Shown: positions 11,202-20,899, counted from the first letter of the stretch. The stretch: 64,000 nucleotides of DNA from CAYMPW01 sp964392725 (GCA_964392725.1 CAYMPW010000004.1:1-64000); one strand, 5' to 3'. The notes: a model not told the origin generated them from the sequence alone. Numbers and translations: made by a program.

Positions 11202-12184
11202 TCCTCGATTCTATCAAGTTTCACTGCCTTTAATTGTTTGAGAATTTCATTACGTACAACATCCACGTTCTCTCCGGTTTCTCCGGAGAAGTATAAGCGT
11301 CCGCTATCTGTACGTTTAAGATCACATTTGCTTTCGGCAACAATAATGGGAACGCCTGCAAAACCTTTTTCAACAGAGTCAAGGAGTGCGAGTTGTTTCT
11401 CCATGGTGAAACCGCATGTTTCCGAAGGATCCATAATGAAAAGGATGACATGGGTAAGATATTTCAATGCAAGAATTGCCTGCTTTTCGATATCATTCCT
11501 TTCTCCCAATTCTCTATCCAAAAGACCGGGGGTATCAATAATCTGATATTTTCTCCATCCATCTTCTATGTGTCCAATAACAACTCCTTTTGTTGTGAAA
11601 GGATATGGTGCGATTTCGGGTGCTGCAGTACTGAGAACTGTTACCATTTTGCTTTTTCCAACGTTAGGGAATCCTGCAACAACAACAGTTGCAACTGTAG
11701 ATTCAATCGAGGGAATAATCCTGAATTTGTTTTTAGCATTCTGAAGGAAAAGAAGATCATCATCTATTCTACGAATGATTGAAGAAAGTCTTCCGTAGAA
11801 AGCAACACGAACGGATTCTATTATTGCAGGATCTTTACTTCTTCTTATGTTCCTGAGTGCTTCGTTTTTTAATTTTTCAGTGCGGGTGGATGCCCAGTTA
11901 AGAGCACCAAGCGCTTTTTTGTAACGATCGATTCCGATGATAAGGTCAACGAGTTCGGGGAAGAAATCTTCTTCTTTTTCCATCCTGGGGAATCTGTTGA
12001 CATATCCATCAAGGGTTGCGGTTACAATATCTCCTGATGCCGTAACTTTTGCAAGTGCGGTTTTCTTTTTTCCATCCAAGAGATTTGTTCCTTTTACACT
12101 GATCTTGGACGCCCTGTGATAAGCCTTATCCATAAGCTCCTCTGAAGTGAGGACGGTCGGTATTTTAGAGTTAGCCCAAGCCAT
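11198..12184 (-). CDS. NOG1-type GTPase
   Basis: Obg/NOG1-family GTPase of 328 aa, the archaeal size (eukaryotic NOG1 has a long C-terminal extension). The family acts in 60S maturation in eukaryotes; ribosome-related work is likely here but inferred. G1 GFPNVGKS is at about residues 170-177, G3 DTPG follows, and G4 reads SKCD rather than the usual NKxD. An N-terminal helical bundle precedes the G domain. A TATA-like AGTAATATAAGG (minus strand, about 12203-12216) is close upstream, so it probably has its own promoter and leads the DP2 operon. Confidence 0.9.
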   Translation of the reverse strand: MAWANSKIPTVLTSEELMDKAYHRASKISVKGTNLLDGKKKTALAKVTASGDIVTATLDGYVNRFPRMEKEEDFFPELVDLIIGIDRYKKALGALNWASTRTEKLKNEALRNIRRSKDPAIIESVRVAFYGRLSSIIRRIDDDLLFLQNAKNKFRIIPSIESTVATVVVAGFPNVGKSKMVTVLSTAAPEIAPYPFTTKGVVIGHIEDGWRKYQIIDTPGLLDRELGERNDIEKQAILALKYLTHVILFIMDPSETCGFTMEKQLALLDSVEKGFAGVPIIVAESKCDLKRTDSGRLYFSGETGENVDVVRNEILKQLKAVKLDRIEE

Positions 12185-12231
12185 ACTTTAGGTTATACAC
12201 AGTCCCTTATATTACTTTCGCGCCTGTATAC

Positions 12232-12257
12232 GCGCGGGGGATTATTCGCCCCCGCGC
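12232..12257 (-). terminator. GC-rich hairpin overlapping the end of the giant surface-protein gene
   Basis: A 9-bp stem GCGCGGGGG / CCCCCGCGC with an 8-nt loop. On the minus strand one arm codes for the protein's last residues and the TAA stop lies in the loop. No clear T-run follows, so it may be a 3'-end stabiliser rather than an intrinsic terminator. Confidence 0.6.
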
Positions 12258-15200
12258 TCGAACACTGCTTTCATAAGCCAAAGGTCGGATTTTTGATTTT
12301 TATCTGCATCAAGTCCGGACGGGATTGCCGCATACGGACAGTTTTCAATAACTATCCCTGCTTCTACTCTCCATCTTCCGCCTTCGTATCCGATTAATGC
12401 TCCGAGTCCGGATACGTTGCATGCTATTGAAATTCCGATATTTACTTCGGTATTTCCTCTGGGGTCCAGAATCTTGGGCATAGACATTCCGGTGAATATC
12501 TGCAACTTAACGTAGACATTATCTGTTATTACGTCAATGCTTCTCATTCCGAACGGATTTTTTACGTTGAAGACCAAAGCTTCGATTTCTCCTACCAGCC
12601 ATTTGAGCCCATCTTCTATGAAGTCAGATCCTATGGCCAAAGATATCTTCATACCTACGCCGAGAGATCCGCTATAGTCCTGAACAGTTACAGTAAGGAA
12701 CATTGAGGCTTCGACCACACATCCTGCGATTCTTTCAATCGCGGTGTCTATGGCGTTTCTCATCATTTTTTCGAAGAATTCACTTAAGTCGTCGAGTCCC
12801 TTCAATTCCGAGCCCATGCTGTCGAATGTTTCGATTGCAGAATCTTTGAAGATGTCTACAATCATCTCCTCTACAAACTTTACTCCGATTTTTCCGGATC
12901 CGTTTGAAGAGTTTGGACTACCTGGCTCAAGTGCCCATTCTGTAGAACCATCAGCGATTCTCTGCCAGGTGAAATCATCGTTTTTCTCATCTCTGCACCA
13001 CGGGGTTTTATCAACCAATTGGCCTGCGGTATCGCGCAAGATAATACATTCTCCAGATTTTCCGTTGCTGCTTCCGTTTATGAGCACCATCTTAGAATCC
13101 AATGTAACGACCATGCGACCCCTCGGAGATATGCTTCCGTCTAAAACAACGTACTTTTCTTTTTCGTTGCTTCCTGCATGAAGAGTATATCCAGTAAGAT
13201 CGACTCTGCTTCCTGTGGAGTTGTAAAGTTCTACCCATTCGAATCCTGCATCATCGCCGCTGGGATTTGATTCGAATTCGTTGATCAAAACACCGATTTC
13301 GAAAGGTGCGCTGTATTTCAGATTAAGGCCCACATCAATTCCAGCCTTTAATCCGGGAATCGGAAGAGGTATGTTGGACAATGCGGTTCCAACGCCGGGG
13401 ATATCTGCTAAAGATATTCCGATTTCTCTGTATTGAATCAATTCTGGGAATGTGAGATACATATCTGTATCTCCTATTTTTCCGTCTACGGAAACCAGGT
13501 GGCGAGTATTCTTCATACAAGGGTCAAATGAAACGTTGAGTTCGAATCCGTTACCTTTTATGAATGCATCTCCAAGGATTGTGTACTGTCCTCTGGAATC
13601 TTTAAAGAGGCTCAACGAGCTATTAAGTTCCAATCCGCAAACATTTCCGACAAGGGAAACTTTTCCGATTGTTTTTGTACTCTTGACCCAGGTCTGAGCC
13701 TTGGTGGAAATCATTACAGTCATACCGAATAGTTCAAAACCCACTCCTTGTTCCTTTGACGTTATATCTACTAATGGTTTTAGTTGATCTTCGAAGAGTG
13801 CTACTAAACCGTCAACAATCCATTTCTCAATTGTTCTCTTCAACCAATCAATTACATCCATGATAACATTGAATATTGTTTCAACAATCTGTGCTGCGAA
13901 TTTTGCAATTTCTATAAGTACTGAACATATGGCGTTTCCAAGATCCACAAGCATTGCGTAGATAACTCTGAGAGGTCCGAGAATCGGTTCCAAGAATTCC
14001 ATTAACGCTTCCCATGCGTCTCCGAGAAGAGTGTTACTTGCTTCGTATTCAACACCTGCCAATGCCCAACCGCTGATAACCGAAATCTCCATCTGAAGAT
14101 CAATCGGTATTGTTCTGGATACGGATGATTTATCAAGACCCAGAGCGTCAATAATTCCATTGTTTGAAGATACATTATATGTGATTGTATCCTTTATGGA
14201 AATTGTAAACATTGATGAATACGATGCTCCTGAAGATTGTTTGAATCCGACATAGTGGATACAACGATCGTAGTTGTAATCGGGAGTATAAACATCCACT
14301 TTCAAATCGTTGCTTTGTTTATATTCTAATTTTTCTGTAACCTTTGATCCATTGTCAAACGAAAGGGAATATCCTTCCTTTCCGGGGAATTCCATCACTC
14401 CGCATTCATAGAGCGACATACTGTTGGCAACTTCTTGCATCAAACCGCCCATATGTTTCGTCATGAGTTCTTCCGCGTTTCTTGAAAGATCGGCTTCCAA
14501 CATTGCGGTGAACAAGCGTTTGAGATTTCCATCGTCTCTGTCCTTGGTGGTCTGCGTTATCGAGCTTATTTTTTCTACCTTTGAATCGACAGCTCTCTCG
14601 TAATCATTGATTAAAGATCTTACACTGGAACTGCGCATCATTTCTTCTGTAATTTTATCAATGTCTCTTGAAGTTGCATCAACCTGATTCATTACAGAAT
14701 TTCTGATATTCGCTTTTATGTTAGACTTTAAATCACTGATTCCGTATGCGGAATCTCTATTCTTTGAAATCTTTTCGAAAATGGATCCGTAGAATGGATC
14801 GTATACTTTCTGATTTGCGGCACTGCTCATAATTTCGCGGTTGACTCTTTCACGGGAGCCATCGACAAATTCGTTTATGGCATTGTTAAGACTCGTAAGA
14901 TAATCGGTTTTGTCGTATGCATTTATGTCGATTACTATTGAGCCCAAAGGTTTTCTCTTTGAAAGATCTAAAGCCGTAGAATTCAAGAAACTCTGTATTT
15001 TTTGAGAGAGTTCGTTCGTAGTATCGCGGTATTCGGCAACAAAGCCCGTCATTCCGGACCACTTGTGAAGGTCGACATCGGGATACTCGATGCTTCCGTT
15101 GAAACCTGTTCTGAAACTTTCTCCGTTTATGTTATATTCTGCGTACGGAATGGACAAATAGGTGTGCTTTCCGTTGAAAAGATATCTGTACTGAGATTCG

Positions 15201-16273
15201 GGATATCCATGATCTTTCATTGCTTGTGCCAGATAACCGGACGCATCTTCGTAATTGTTACCGTCCAATGCGCCTTTTATGAAGTTTCTTATGCCTACAA
15301 CCGTATCTCCGAGAGTGCCCAATACTGCGAACATATCATCGATTCTGAGGTAGTCTATCCACTGGAGAACCATGTCATCAAGTATCGAAAGAATTGTTTG
15401 TGCGTAAACCGCGCTGAGATCGATTTCGATTTTATTTCCGTCGGCAATATACAAATCTGCCAAATCCATATTTTCTTCGTATGGGATGTAATCTCCATCG
15501 GTTGTTCTAAAACAAATCATCTGAACTGCGCGTAACGCATTATTGTATGCAAGAGTAGCATCTTCGTCGGTTATGATCGATTTTGTTCCCATTTCTCCGT
15601 ACTCGGAAAGCGAACCATATCCATTCAGGACACGGGTCTGTGCCAAAGACGAAATCTGGTAATTCATCATTTGGAATAATATCGAAACTCCGCTTGTGAG
15701 GTTCTGTTCGAAAAGAGATGCTTTTTCAGAGATTAAAGGTAATGCGTAGGTTCCGTCGGATTCTATATCTACGGTAAATTCAGAATGTGCGGAATCGGAA
15801 GAAAAGTCTGCAGTAAAACTTCCTTTTGCAACAAGATATGCGGGAGTTGAAATCCCATCTGTATTTTCGGCAGCATCAAGTTTAAGCGATTTAACGTCAA
15901 GTTTAAAATTATAGTCTTTGAGATCTGCAACAACACATCCAACAGATATTGGGAAGTTACGCGACATCCATTTTTCGGCACGAACATCGAATTTTTCCGA
16001 ACGGTCTTTCATGGTTCCACCGTTTGGGTCGGTGCTGATGTTGTAGATTATTTCGCCCATTCCTCTATTGACATACGCACATACATCCTCTTTGGCATCA
16101 CCGACAGCTTCGATTTCGACACCGATGTTGTCTATGTTTTCAGCAGCTCTTTCGGTGGATGCGCTTACGATCCCGTATGCAGATCCCATTACCAGAAGAG
16201 TTACGGCAATGATTGCAAAAGGCATCTGTCCCTTTTTTGATTGTGCAAGGTTGTTCAGACTTATTTTAAACAT
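12242..16273 (-). CDS. Giant surface protein, class III signal peptide and lamin-tail domain
   Basis: A 1343-aa protein I cannot name. ATG 16273 is chosen because a TATA-like box (minus strand, about 16296-16307) lies 25 bases upstream and predicts leaderless transcription; a TTG further up at 16312 is unlikely. The N-terminus is basic, then KKGQ and a hydrophobic segment (PFAIIAVTLLVMGSAYGIVSA), as in archaeal prepilin-type signals cut after the glycine. A long, hydrophilic, helix-rich region follows, with a hydrophobic patch near residues 750-830. Around residues 995-1115 a lamin-tail-like domain is seen (INEFESNPSGDDAGFEWVEL, then DLTGYTLHAG). Likely extracellular and membrane-anchored; role unknown. 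Confidence 0.75.
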   Translation of the reverse strand: MFKISLNNLAQSKKGQMPFAIIAVTLLVMGSAYGIVSASTERAAENIDNIGVEIEAVGDAKEDVCAYVNRGMGEIIYNISTDPNGGTMKDRSEKFDVRAEKWMSRNFPISVGCVVADLKDYNFKLDVKSLKLDAAENTDGISTPAYLVAKGSFTADFSSDSAHSEFTVDIESDGTYALPLISEKASLFEQNLTSGVSILFQMMNYQISSLAQTRVLNGYGSLSEYGEMGTKSIITDEDATLAYNNALRAVQMICFRTTDGDYIPYEENMDLADLYIADGNKIEIDLSAVYAQTILSILDDMVLQWIDYLRIDDMFAVLGTLGDTVVGIRNFIKGALDGNNYEDASGYLAQAMKDHGYPESQYRYLFNGKHTYLSIPYAEYNINGESFRTGFNGSIEYPDVDLHKWSGMTGFVAEYRDTTNELSQKIQSFLNSTALDLSKRKPLGSIVIDINAYDKTDYLTSLNNAINEFVDGSRERVNREIMSSAANQKVYDPFYGSIFEKISKNRDSAYGISDLKSNIKANIRNSVMNQVDATSRDIDKITEEMMRSSSVRSLINDYERAVDSKVEKISSITQTTKDRDDGNLKRLFTAMLEADLSRNAEELMTKHMGGLMQEVANSMSLYECGVMEFPGKEGYSLSFDNGSKVTEKLEYKQSNDLKVDVYTPDYNYDRCIHYVGFKQSSGASYSSMFTISIKDTITYNVSSNNGIIDALGLDKSSVSRTIPIDLQMEISVISGWALAGVEYEASNTLLGDAWEALMEFLEPILGPLRVIYAMLVDLGNAICSVLIEIAKFAAQIVETIFNVIMDVIDWLKRTIEKWIVDGLVALFEDQLKPLVDITSKEQGVGFELFGMTVMISTKAQTWVKSTKTIGKVSLVGNVCGLELNSSLSLFKDSRGQYTILGDAFIKGNGFELNVSFDPCMKNTRHLVSVDGKIGDTDMYLTFPELIQYREIGISLADIPGVGTALSNIPLPIPGLKAGIDVGLNLKYSAPFEIGVLINEFESNPSGDDAGFEWVELYNSTGSRVDLTGYTLHAGSNEKEKYVVLDGSISPRGRMVVTLDSKMVLINGSSNGKSGECIILRDTAGQLVDKTPWCRDEKNDDFTWQRIADGSTEWALEPGSPNSSNGSGKIGVKFVEEMIVDIFKDSAIETFDSMGSELKGLDDLSEFFEKMMRNAIDTAIERIAGCVVEASMFLTVTVQDYSGSLGVGMKISLAIGSDFIEDGLKWLVGEIEALVFNVKNPFGMRSIDVITDNVYVKLQIFTGMSMPKILDPRGNTEVNIGISIACNVSGLGALIGYEGGRWRVEAGIVIENCPYAAIPSGLDADKNQKSDLWLMKAVFERGGE

Positions 16274-16418
16274 AAGATATGTTTCGCGGTCTGTTGCAAT
16301 ATAAACCGACAATTACAGTTATGCTAACATTTTTTTTGCCCCTCTCTTCTTTATATTATATATTACAACACGAACTCTTATAATGTAAGAAACATTGTCA
16401 CGGTAGGGACGAGGTACC

Positions 16419-18035
16419 ATGACGGCAACCACGAAAAAATATGACCATGAATTGGGTCTGCCCAAGAAAACAAAATCAATTTGCCCAGAATGTGGCAAAA
16501 TTCTTGAAGCAACACTCTCTGAAATGGATGGGAAAGTTTACATCGACAAAGAATGTGAAGAGCATGGAAAATTCCATGATCTTTACTGGTCAGATGCAGA
16601 ATTATTTTTGAAAGCTGAAACCTTCGCTTATGATGGTATTGGTCTCAAAAACCCCTCAGACAGTACTTTGAAAGAGGGAGAAAACGTACACATTATGATT
16701 AAAGACCAGAGAGTTGACATGAAATCATGCACAGCTTTGGCCAACATTGATCTTACTAACAGATGTAACATGAACTGCCCTATTTGTTTTGCTAACGCAA
16801 ACCAGGCAGGATATGTTTACGAACCTTCATACGATGAAGTCATCAATATGTTGAAAGCACTCAGGAATGAAAACCCAATTAGGTGTACCGCAGTTCAGTT
16901 CTCCGGAGGAGAACCTACTGTATATCCTCGTTTGGTTGACGTTATCAGAGCTGCAAAACAGATGGGTTTCGCACAGGTACAGATTGCAACAAACGGTCTT
17001 GCATTTGCAAAGAACCCTGCATTATTGCAGGCATGTAAAGATGCAGGTCTTAACACAATTTATCTTTCATTCGACGGAGTTTCCGACGATATTTACATTC
17101 AGGCAAGAGACCGTAAGATGTTCGGTGTCAAACTGAAAGTTTTAGAAAATTTGAGGGCAATGGAAAAAGCACCTTCAGTTGTTTTGGTTCCAACAGTTGT
17201 TCGCGGAGTTAACGATCACCAGATTGGTGACATCGTTAAATTTGCATTCGATAACTCTGATGTAATCCGTGGAGTAAACTTCCAGCCTGTTGCATTCACA
17301 GGAAGGATTACCCGTGAAGAACTTGAGTCTGGAAGATTTACACTTACGGATCTTGTAAAAGAGTTCAACGAACAGACTGGATTCGCAGGTCGTGATGATT
17401 GGTATCCTATACCTGTTGTTGCACCTATCTCCAAATTTGCATCAATTCTCATGGGTCAGAACAAAGTAACGTTCACAACACACCCACACTGTGGTATCGC
17501 AACATATCTCTTCCAGGATGACGAAGGCAATGTAATTCCCATGCCCCGTTTCCTTGATGTGGTTAAATTCTCAGCAGGTCTCAATGAACTCGCAGATAAA
17601 GCAGACAAATCCATGTTTAAGAACTATTACGTTCTAAAAGCCGTCAAACTCATGGAGTCATGTCTTGACGAATCCAAGATGCCCGGAGAGCTCAAAAAGA
17701 AAGATATGGTCGATCTTTTGAAGAATGTCATGAGCGACAAATCAAAGAAGACTCTTGCAGCATTCTCTTGGAAGATGATGTTCATTGGTGGAATGCATTT
17801 CCAGGATTCATACAATTACGACGTAGAAAGGGTTGCGCGCTGTGCAATTCACTATATTACTCCCGATTTGAGAGTAATTCCATTCTGCGCATACAACGGC
17901 GGTCCGGAATACCGTGAAGAAATCGAGAAGAAATTCTCCGTGCCTCTTGCGGAATGGAAAGCCAGAAACAAAGAAGAAGCAAAAGCTCTCGATGAGGCAA
18001 TGATTGTCCCCGACGATCAGAAGCCTGACGCATAA
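16419..18035 (+). CDS. tes: Radical SAM tetraether lipid synthase homologue (Tes-like)
   Basis: Radical SAM enzyme of 538 aa resembling archaeal tetraether synthase (MJ0619-type), which joins the phytanyl chains of two diether lipids to make GDGT membranes. An N-terminal metal site is seen at C22, C25, C46 and perhaps H49, and the radical SAM motif CNMNCPIC at C116, C120 and C123. FSGGEPT follows, and further cysteines late in the protein (HPHCGIA, the RCAIHY to IPFCAYNGG region) could hold extra clusters, as in Tes. A ferredoxin gene follows after 12 nt and then a geranylgeranyl reductase, which fits lipid maturation. The assignment rests on motif layout and context. Confidence 0.8.
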   Translation: MTATTKKYDHELGLPKKTKSICPECGKILEATLSEMDGKVYIDKECEEHGKFHDLYWSDAELFLKAETFAYDGIGLKNPSDSTLKEGENVHIMIKDQRVDMKSCTALANIDLTNRCNMNCPICFANANQAGYVYEPSYDEVINMLKALRNENPIRCTAVQFSGGEPTVYPRLVDVIRAAKQMGFAQVQIATNGLAFAKNPALLQACKDAGLNTIYLSFDGVSDDIYIQARDRKMFGVKLKVLENLRAMEKAPSVVLVPTVVRGVNDHQIGDIVKFAFDNSDVIRGVNFQPVAFTGRITREELESGRFTLTDLVKEFNEQTGFAGRDDWYPIPVVAPISKFASILMGQNKVTFTTHPHCGIATYLFQDDEGNVIPMPRFLDVVKFSAGLNELADKADKSMFKNYYVLKAVKLMESCLDESKMPGELKKKDMVDLLKNVMSDKSKKTLAAFSWKMMFIGGMHFQDSYNYDVERVARCAIHYITPDLRVIPFCAYNGGPEYREEIEKKFSVPLAEWKARNKEEAKALDEAMIVPDDQKPDA

Positions 18036-18047
18036 TTAGGTGAAATA

Positions 18048-18221
18048 ATGATAGTAGACTTTGACAAATGCCTGCACTGCGGTGGCTGTGTAGGATCATG
18101 CCCCTCGAACGCGATATTCCTTAACGATTATGTGTTGGAATTCAACAGTTCCTGTAACCGTTGCGGCAGATGTGTTAGACTTTGCCCTGTTCAGGCACTT
18201 TCTCTGGAGGCAAAAGTATGA
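18048..18221 (+). CDS. Small 2[4Fe-4S] ferredoxin
   Basis: A 57-aa ferredoxin with two complete CX2CX2CX3C motifs: C8, C11, C14, C18 and C36, C39, C42, C46, each ending CP. It is an electron carrier of the bacterial/clostridial two-cluster type. Start ATG 18048 is preceded by AGGTGA (18038-18043). Its TGA overlaps the ATG of the next gene (ATGA), so the pair is translationally coupled. Position between a radical SAM lipid enzyme and a flavin reductase suggests it feeds electrons to one or both; that is inference from order. Confidence 0.92.
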   Translation: MIVDFDKCLHCGGCVGSCPSNAIFLNDYVLEFNSSCNRCGRCVRLCPVQALSLEAKV

Positions 18222-19408
18222 AAACAATAACATGTGATGTTGTAATCGTCGGCGCCGGTCCCGGTGGAAGTATGGCGGCAAAATTCTGTGCCCAGGGTGG
18301 ACTTGACACACTTCTTATCGAGAAAAAAGCCGAAATCGGTGCACCTCTCAGGTGTGCAGAAGGTGTATCCAAAAAATGGCTCGAGGAAGTAGGTATCGAA
18401 CCTAACCCTGAGTGGATTTGTGCTGATATGGTCGGCGCAGTCATCAAATCCCCAAGTGGATTTACATTCAAACTTGATGAGAGCAAAGCTGGAGCAGAAG
18501 TTGGATACGTTCTTGAAAGGCATCTTTTCGACAAAGCTTTGGCAAACGATGCAATCAAAGCAGGTTCCAAACTTATGATGCGCACATCCTGTACGGATGT
18601 AATTGTCGAAAATGACAAGCTTGTCGGAATCAAAGCAAAGAGCATGGGTGAAGAAATTGAAATTCGTGCAAAGTGCATTATTGCAGCAGATGGATTCGAA
18701 TCCCAGGTTGCAAGATGGGCTGGAGTAGATACAACATTGGATCTCAATGATTTATGCTCCTGTTTACAGTACAGAATGGTAAACTGCGATGCAGATATGC
18801 AATACTGTGAATTCTCTATCGGACCTTCAATCGCACCCGGTGGATATCTTTGGGTATTCCCCAAGGGCAACGGTGTTGCAAATGTAGGTATTGGAGTTAC
18901 CGGAACTATGGCAAAGAAAGGCGAAGCAAAATTCTACTTGGATAAATTCGTCAACAACGACCCCAGATTTGCAAAGAGTCAGGCAGTGGAAGTTGTCGGA
19001 GGTTTCGTATCAACTTGCCCCGGTCTCGACTGCGCAGTTGCAGACAACCTTATTCTTGTCGGAGATGCAGCAAGGATTATTGACCCCATTACAGGCGGCG
19101 GTATCTGTCACGCATGCAGAACCGGTATGTATGCAGGTAAAGTTCTTGTCGAATGTGCAAAAACTGGAGACTTCTCCAAAGCAGCACTCATGCCATACGA
19201 AAAGATGTGGCGCGACAGAATGGAAGACAAGCTCTACAGAAACTGGATGGCTAAAGAAAGGCTCGCAGAACTTGACGATGAGACTATCGACCGTGTTGTC
19301 GAATTGGTCAGTCAGTCAGATATATCTGAAGTCAACGTATACACTCTCTTGAAAACAATCAAAGAGAAGTATCCAAAAGTCGTCGAAGGTTTCGAAGACC
19401 TTATCTGA
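18218..19408 (+). CDS. Geranylgeranyl reductase family protein (digeranylgeranylglycerophospholipid reductase)
   Basis: FAD-dependent reductase that saturates the isoprenoid chains of archaeal ether lipids. 396 aa from ATG 18218, which has a GGAGG site at 18206-18210; longer upstream starts would overlap the ferredoxin gene. The dinucleotide-binding GAGPGG is at residues 12-17, and the family's second FAD motif VGDAARIIDPITGGGICHA lies near residue 280. Coupled to the ferredoxin by an ATGA overlap; archaeal enzymes of this family are known to take electrons from ferredoxin. A strong terminator follows. Confidence 0.9.
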   Translation: MKTITCDVVIVGAGPGGSMAAKFCAQGGLDTLLIEKKAEIGAPLRCAEGVSKKWLEEVGIEPNPEWICADMVGAVIKSPSGFTFKLDESKAGAEVGYVLERHLFDKALANDAIKAGSKLMMRTSCTDVIVENDKLVGIKAKSMGEEIEIRAKCIIAADGFESQVARWAGVDTTLDLNDLCSCLQYRMVNCDADMQYCEFSIGPSIAPGGYLWVFPKGNGVANVGIGVTGTMAKKGEAKFYLDKFVNNDPRFAKSQAVEVVGGFVSTCPGLDCAVADNLILVGDAARIIDPITGGGICHACRTGMYAGKVLVECAKTGDFSKAALMPYEKMWRDRMEDKLYRNWMAKERLAELDDETIDRVVELVSQSDISEVNVYTLLKTIKEKYPKVVEGFEDLI

Positions 19409-19422
19409 TTTTAAAAACTCAT

Positions 19423-19445
19423 TTCCCGTGTATTTTACACGGGAA
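19423..19445 (+). terminator. Bidirectional terminator between the lipid operon and mvk
   Basis: A 10-bp stem TTCCCGTGTA / TACACGGGAA with a TTT loop and a run of eight T on the plus side. On the minus strand the hairpin is followed by a shorter T-run, so it can end both converging transcripts. Confidence 0.85.
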
Positions 19446-19451
19446 TTTTTT

Positions 19452-20387
19452 TTACTCTATTTCTGTAAGAAGTACGCCGTCTAAATCTGTATTTACAATA
19501 AATGGGAATCCGCCGTGAACGGCAATTGTTTCACAGACTTTTTCAGGTTGATCAGTAAGTGCAACCATACAACCCCCACCTCCAGATCCTGTCAATTTTG
19601 CACCGTATGAATATCTATTCGATGCGTTAACAAGACTGTTCAATTCATTACAAGACACGCCCAATATACTCAGGAGTTTGTGATTTTGGGTCATTAATTT
19701 TCCAAGCCCAACAACATCATTTTTTGCAAGCATATCAATTCCATCTTCTGTAATATTTCCGATTTCATCAACAATGTCTGATGCAAAGCGATTTTTATCC
19801 CGGTATTTTCTTACTTTTTCAACAAGAGGTCCGGTGGGTGCTTTAATTCCGGTATACCCAATGACAAATGTCATGCGAGGCGTTGGTGTATTATACACAT
19901 CCCAGCTATTGTTTCCCTTGGTAATGTTCCACAGCAGAGGGCCCCTTCCTCTGTTAAGAATAATCCCTCCACCTTGTGTACATGCTGAAGCATCCATGGG
20001 ACTTGCACGTCCTTGTGCGGTCCATTCAGCTTCGAACGCATCCTCTGCTATCAATTTTTTATCAATGGGCTTTCCACAGAGTTTTCTAGTTGCTATGGAT
20101 AATGCTGCAGATAATGCTGCAGAAGAGCCCAATCCCGATCCAGATGGAATTTCACTATCTGTATCAATCGAAATTGGGCCACATTCATTACGTTCCATTA
20201 TAGTTCTGATGTGAGGATGATATTCCTTTTCTGTTGGTTTTCCATTAACTCTCAGAGTATCAGAATCGCTTACAGCAACAGTAAATCTGCGATCGATTGC
20301 TAGAGCTACAGCAGGTTTGCCGAATACTACGGCATGTTCTCCCAGGACAATGAATTTTCCTGGTGCTGATGCAACTACTTCAACCAT
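19452..20387 (-). CDS. mvk: Mevalonate kinase
   Basis: GHMP kinase that phosphorylates mevalonate in the pathway to isopentenyl diphosphate, the source of archaeal lipid chains. 311 aa, typical for archaea. The N-terminal ASAPGKFIVLGEHAVVFGKP block, the ATP loop PSGSGLGSSAA at residues 81-91 and the C-terminal GSGGGGCM motif are all present. Stop TAA is one base from the next gene's stop, and it faces the tetraether/reductase operon tail-to-tail. Downstream of the 168-aa gene with almost no gap, so probably in one minus-strand operon with it and the aminotransferase. Confidence 0.95.
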   Translation of the reverse strand: MVEVVASAPGKFIVLGEHAVVFGKPAVALAIDRRFTVAVSDSDTLRVNGKPTEKEYHPHIRTIMERNECGPISIDTDSEIPSGSGLGSSAALSAALSIATRKLCGKPIDKKLIAEDAFEAEWTAQGRASPMDASACTQGGGIILNRGRGPLLWNITKGNNSWDVYNTPTPRMTFVIGYTGIKAPTGPLVEKVRKYRDKNRFASDIVDEIGNITEDGIDMLAKNDVVGLGKLMTQNHKLLSILGVSCNELNSLVNASNRYSYGAKLTGSGGGGCMVALTDQPEKVCETIAVHGGFPFIVNTDLDGVLLTEIE

Positions 20388-20388
20388 T

Positions 20389-20895
20389 TTATTCGCTCAA
20401 TTTGTATTCTTTGAGAATTTCGATGATGGCATCGTTTGGATTTCTCTGGTCGAGAAGAGGCTGAGGAACAGTCCACCAGTGCTCTTCTGCTTCGGCAAGA
20501 GCTTTCTCATAACATTCATCATTGTCAAAGTTTTCTCTTTTGATTGTAAGGAGTGCTTTATGCATTTCTTCAAACAGATTTGTATTGTATCTTTTGTTTA
20601 CAAGTGAAACAGCTACAAATGTATCCAATCCATAGCTCATTTCGATAGCAAGCTCATCAGGAATAGCTTCCATAATGAGATCCATCACTCCATTCGCAGC
20701 CATCATGAACAAGAGTTCTCTTTTACCTTCTTCCGGGAGTTCTTCCTCTTCATCAAGAGTCAACACAAGATCTTCGTACCACAATTCTTTCAATGCAGTA
20801 CATCTGCGAGGGTTCTTTTCCCAAAGTTGGCTTTCGATTGTTTCCATCTCTTCTTCATCTCCTCCGAAGAGGTTCGCATTAGGATCATTACTCAT
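20389..20895 (-). CDS. Acidic protein of unknown function
   Basis: 168 aa from ATG 20895; not recognised. The start gives MSNDPNANLFGGDEEEMET, and a longer frame would run into the aminotransferase gene. It is strongly acidic, soluble, without cysteine motifs or membrane segments, and mostly predicted helical by eye. It lies 4 nt after the aminotransferase stop and directly before mevalonate kinase, so it is probably co-transcribed with both. No function can be proposed from sequence alone. Confidence 0.75.
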   Translation of the reverse strand: MSNDPNANLFGGDEEEMETIESQLWEKNPRRCTALKELWYEDLVLTLDEEEELPEEGKRELLFMMAANGVMDLIMEAIPDELAIEMSYGLDTFVAVSLVNKRYNTNLFEEMHKALLTIKRENFDNDECYEKALAEAEEHWWTVPQPLLDQRNPNDAIIEILKEYKLSE

Positions 20896-20899
20896 AATA

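Noticed and set aside
18182..18217. Upstream start for the geranylgeranyl reductase
   Set aside because: It would overlap the ferredoxin gene; the dinucleotide fold begins properly from ATG 18218.
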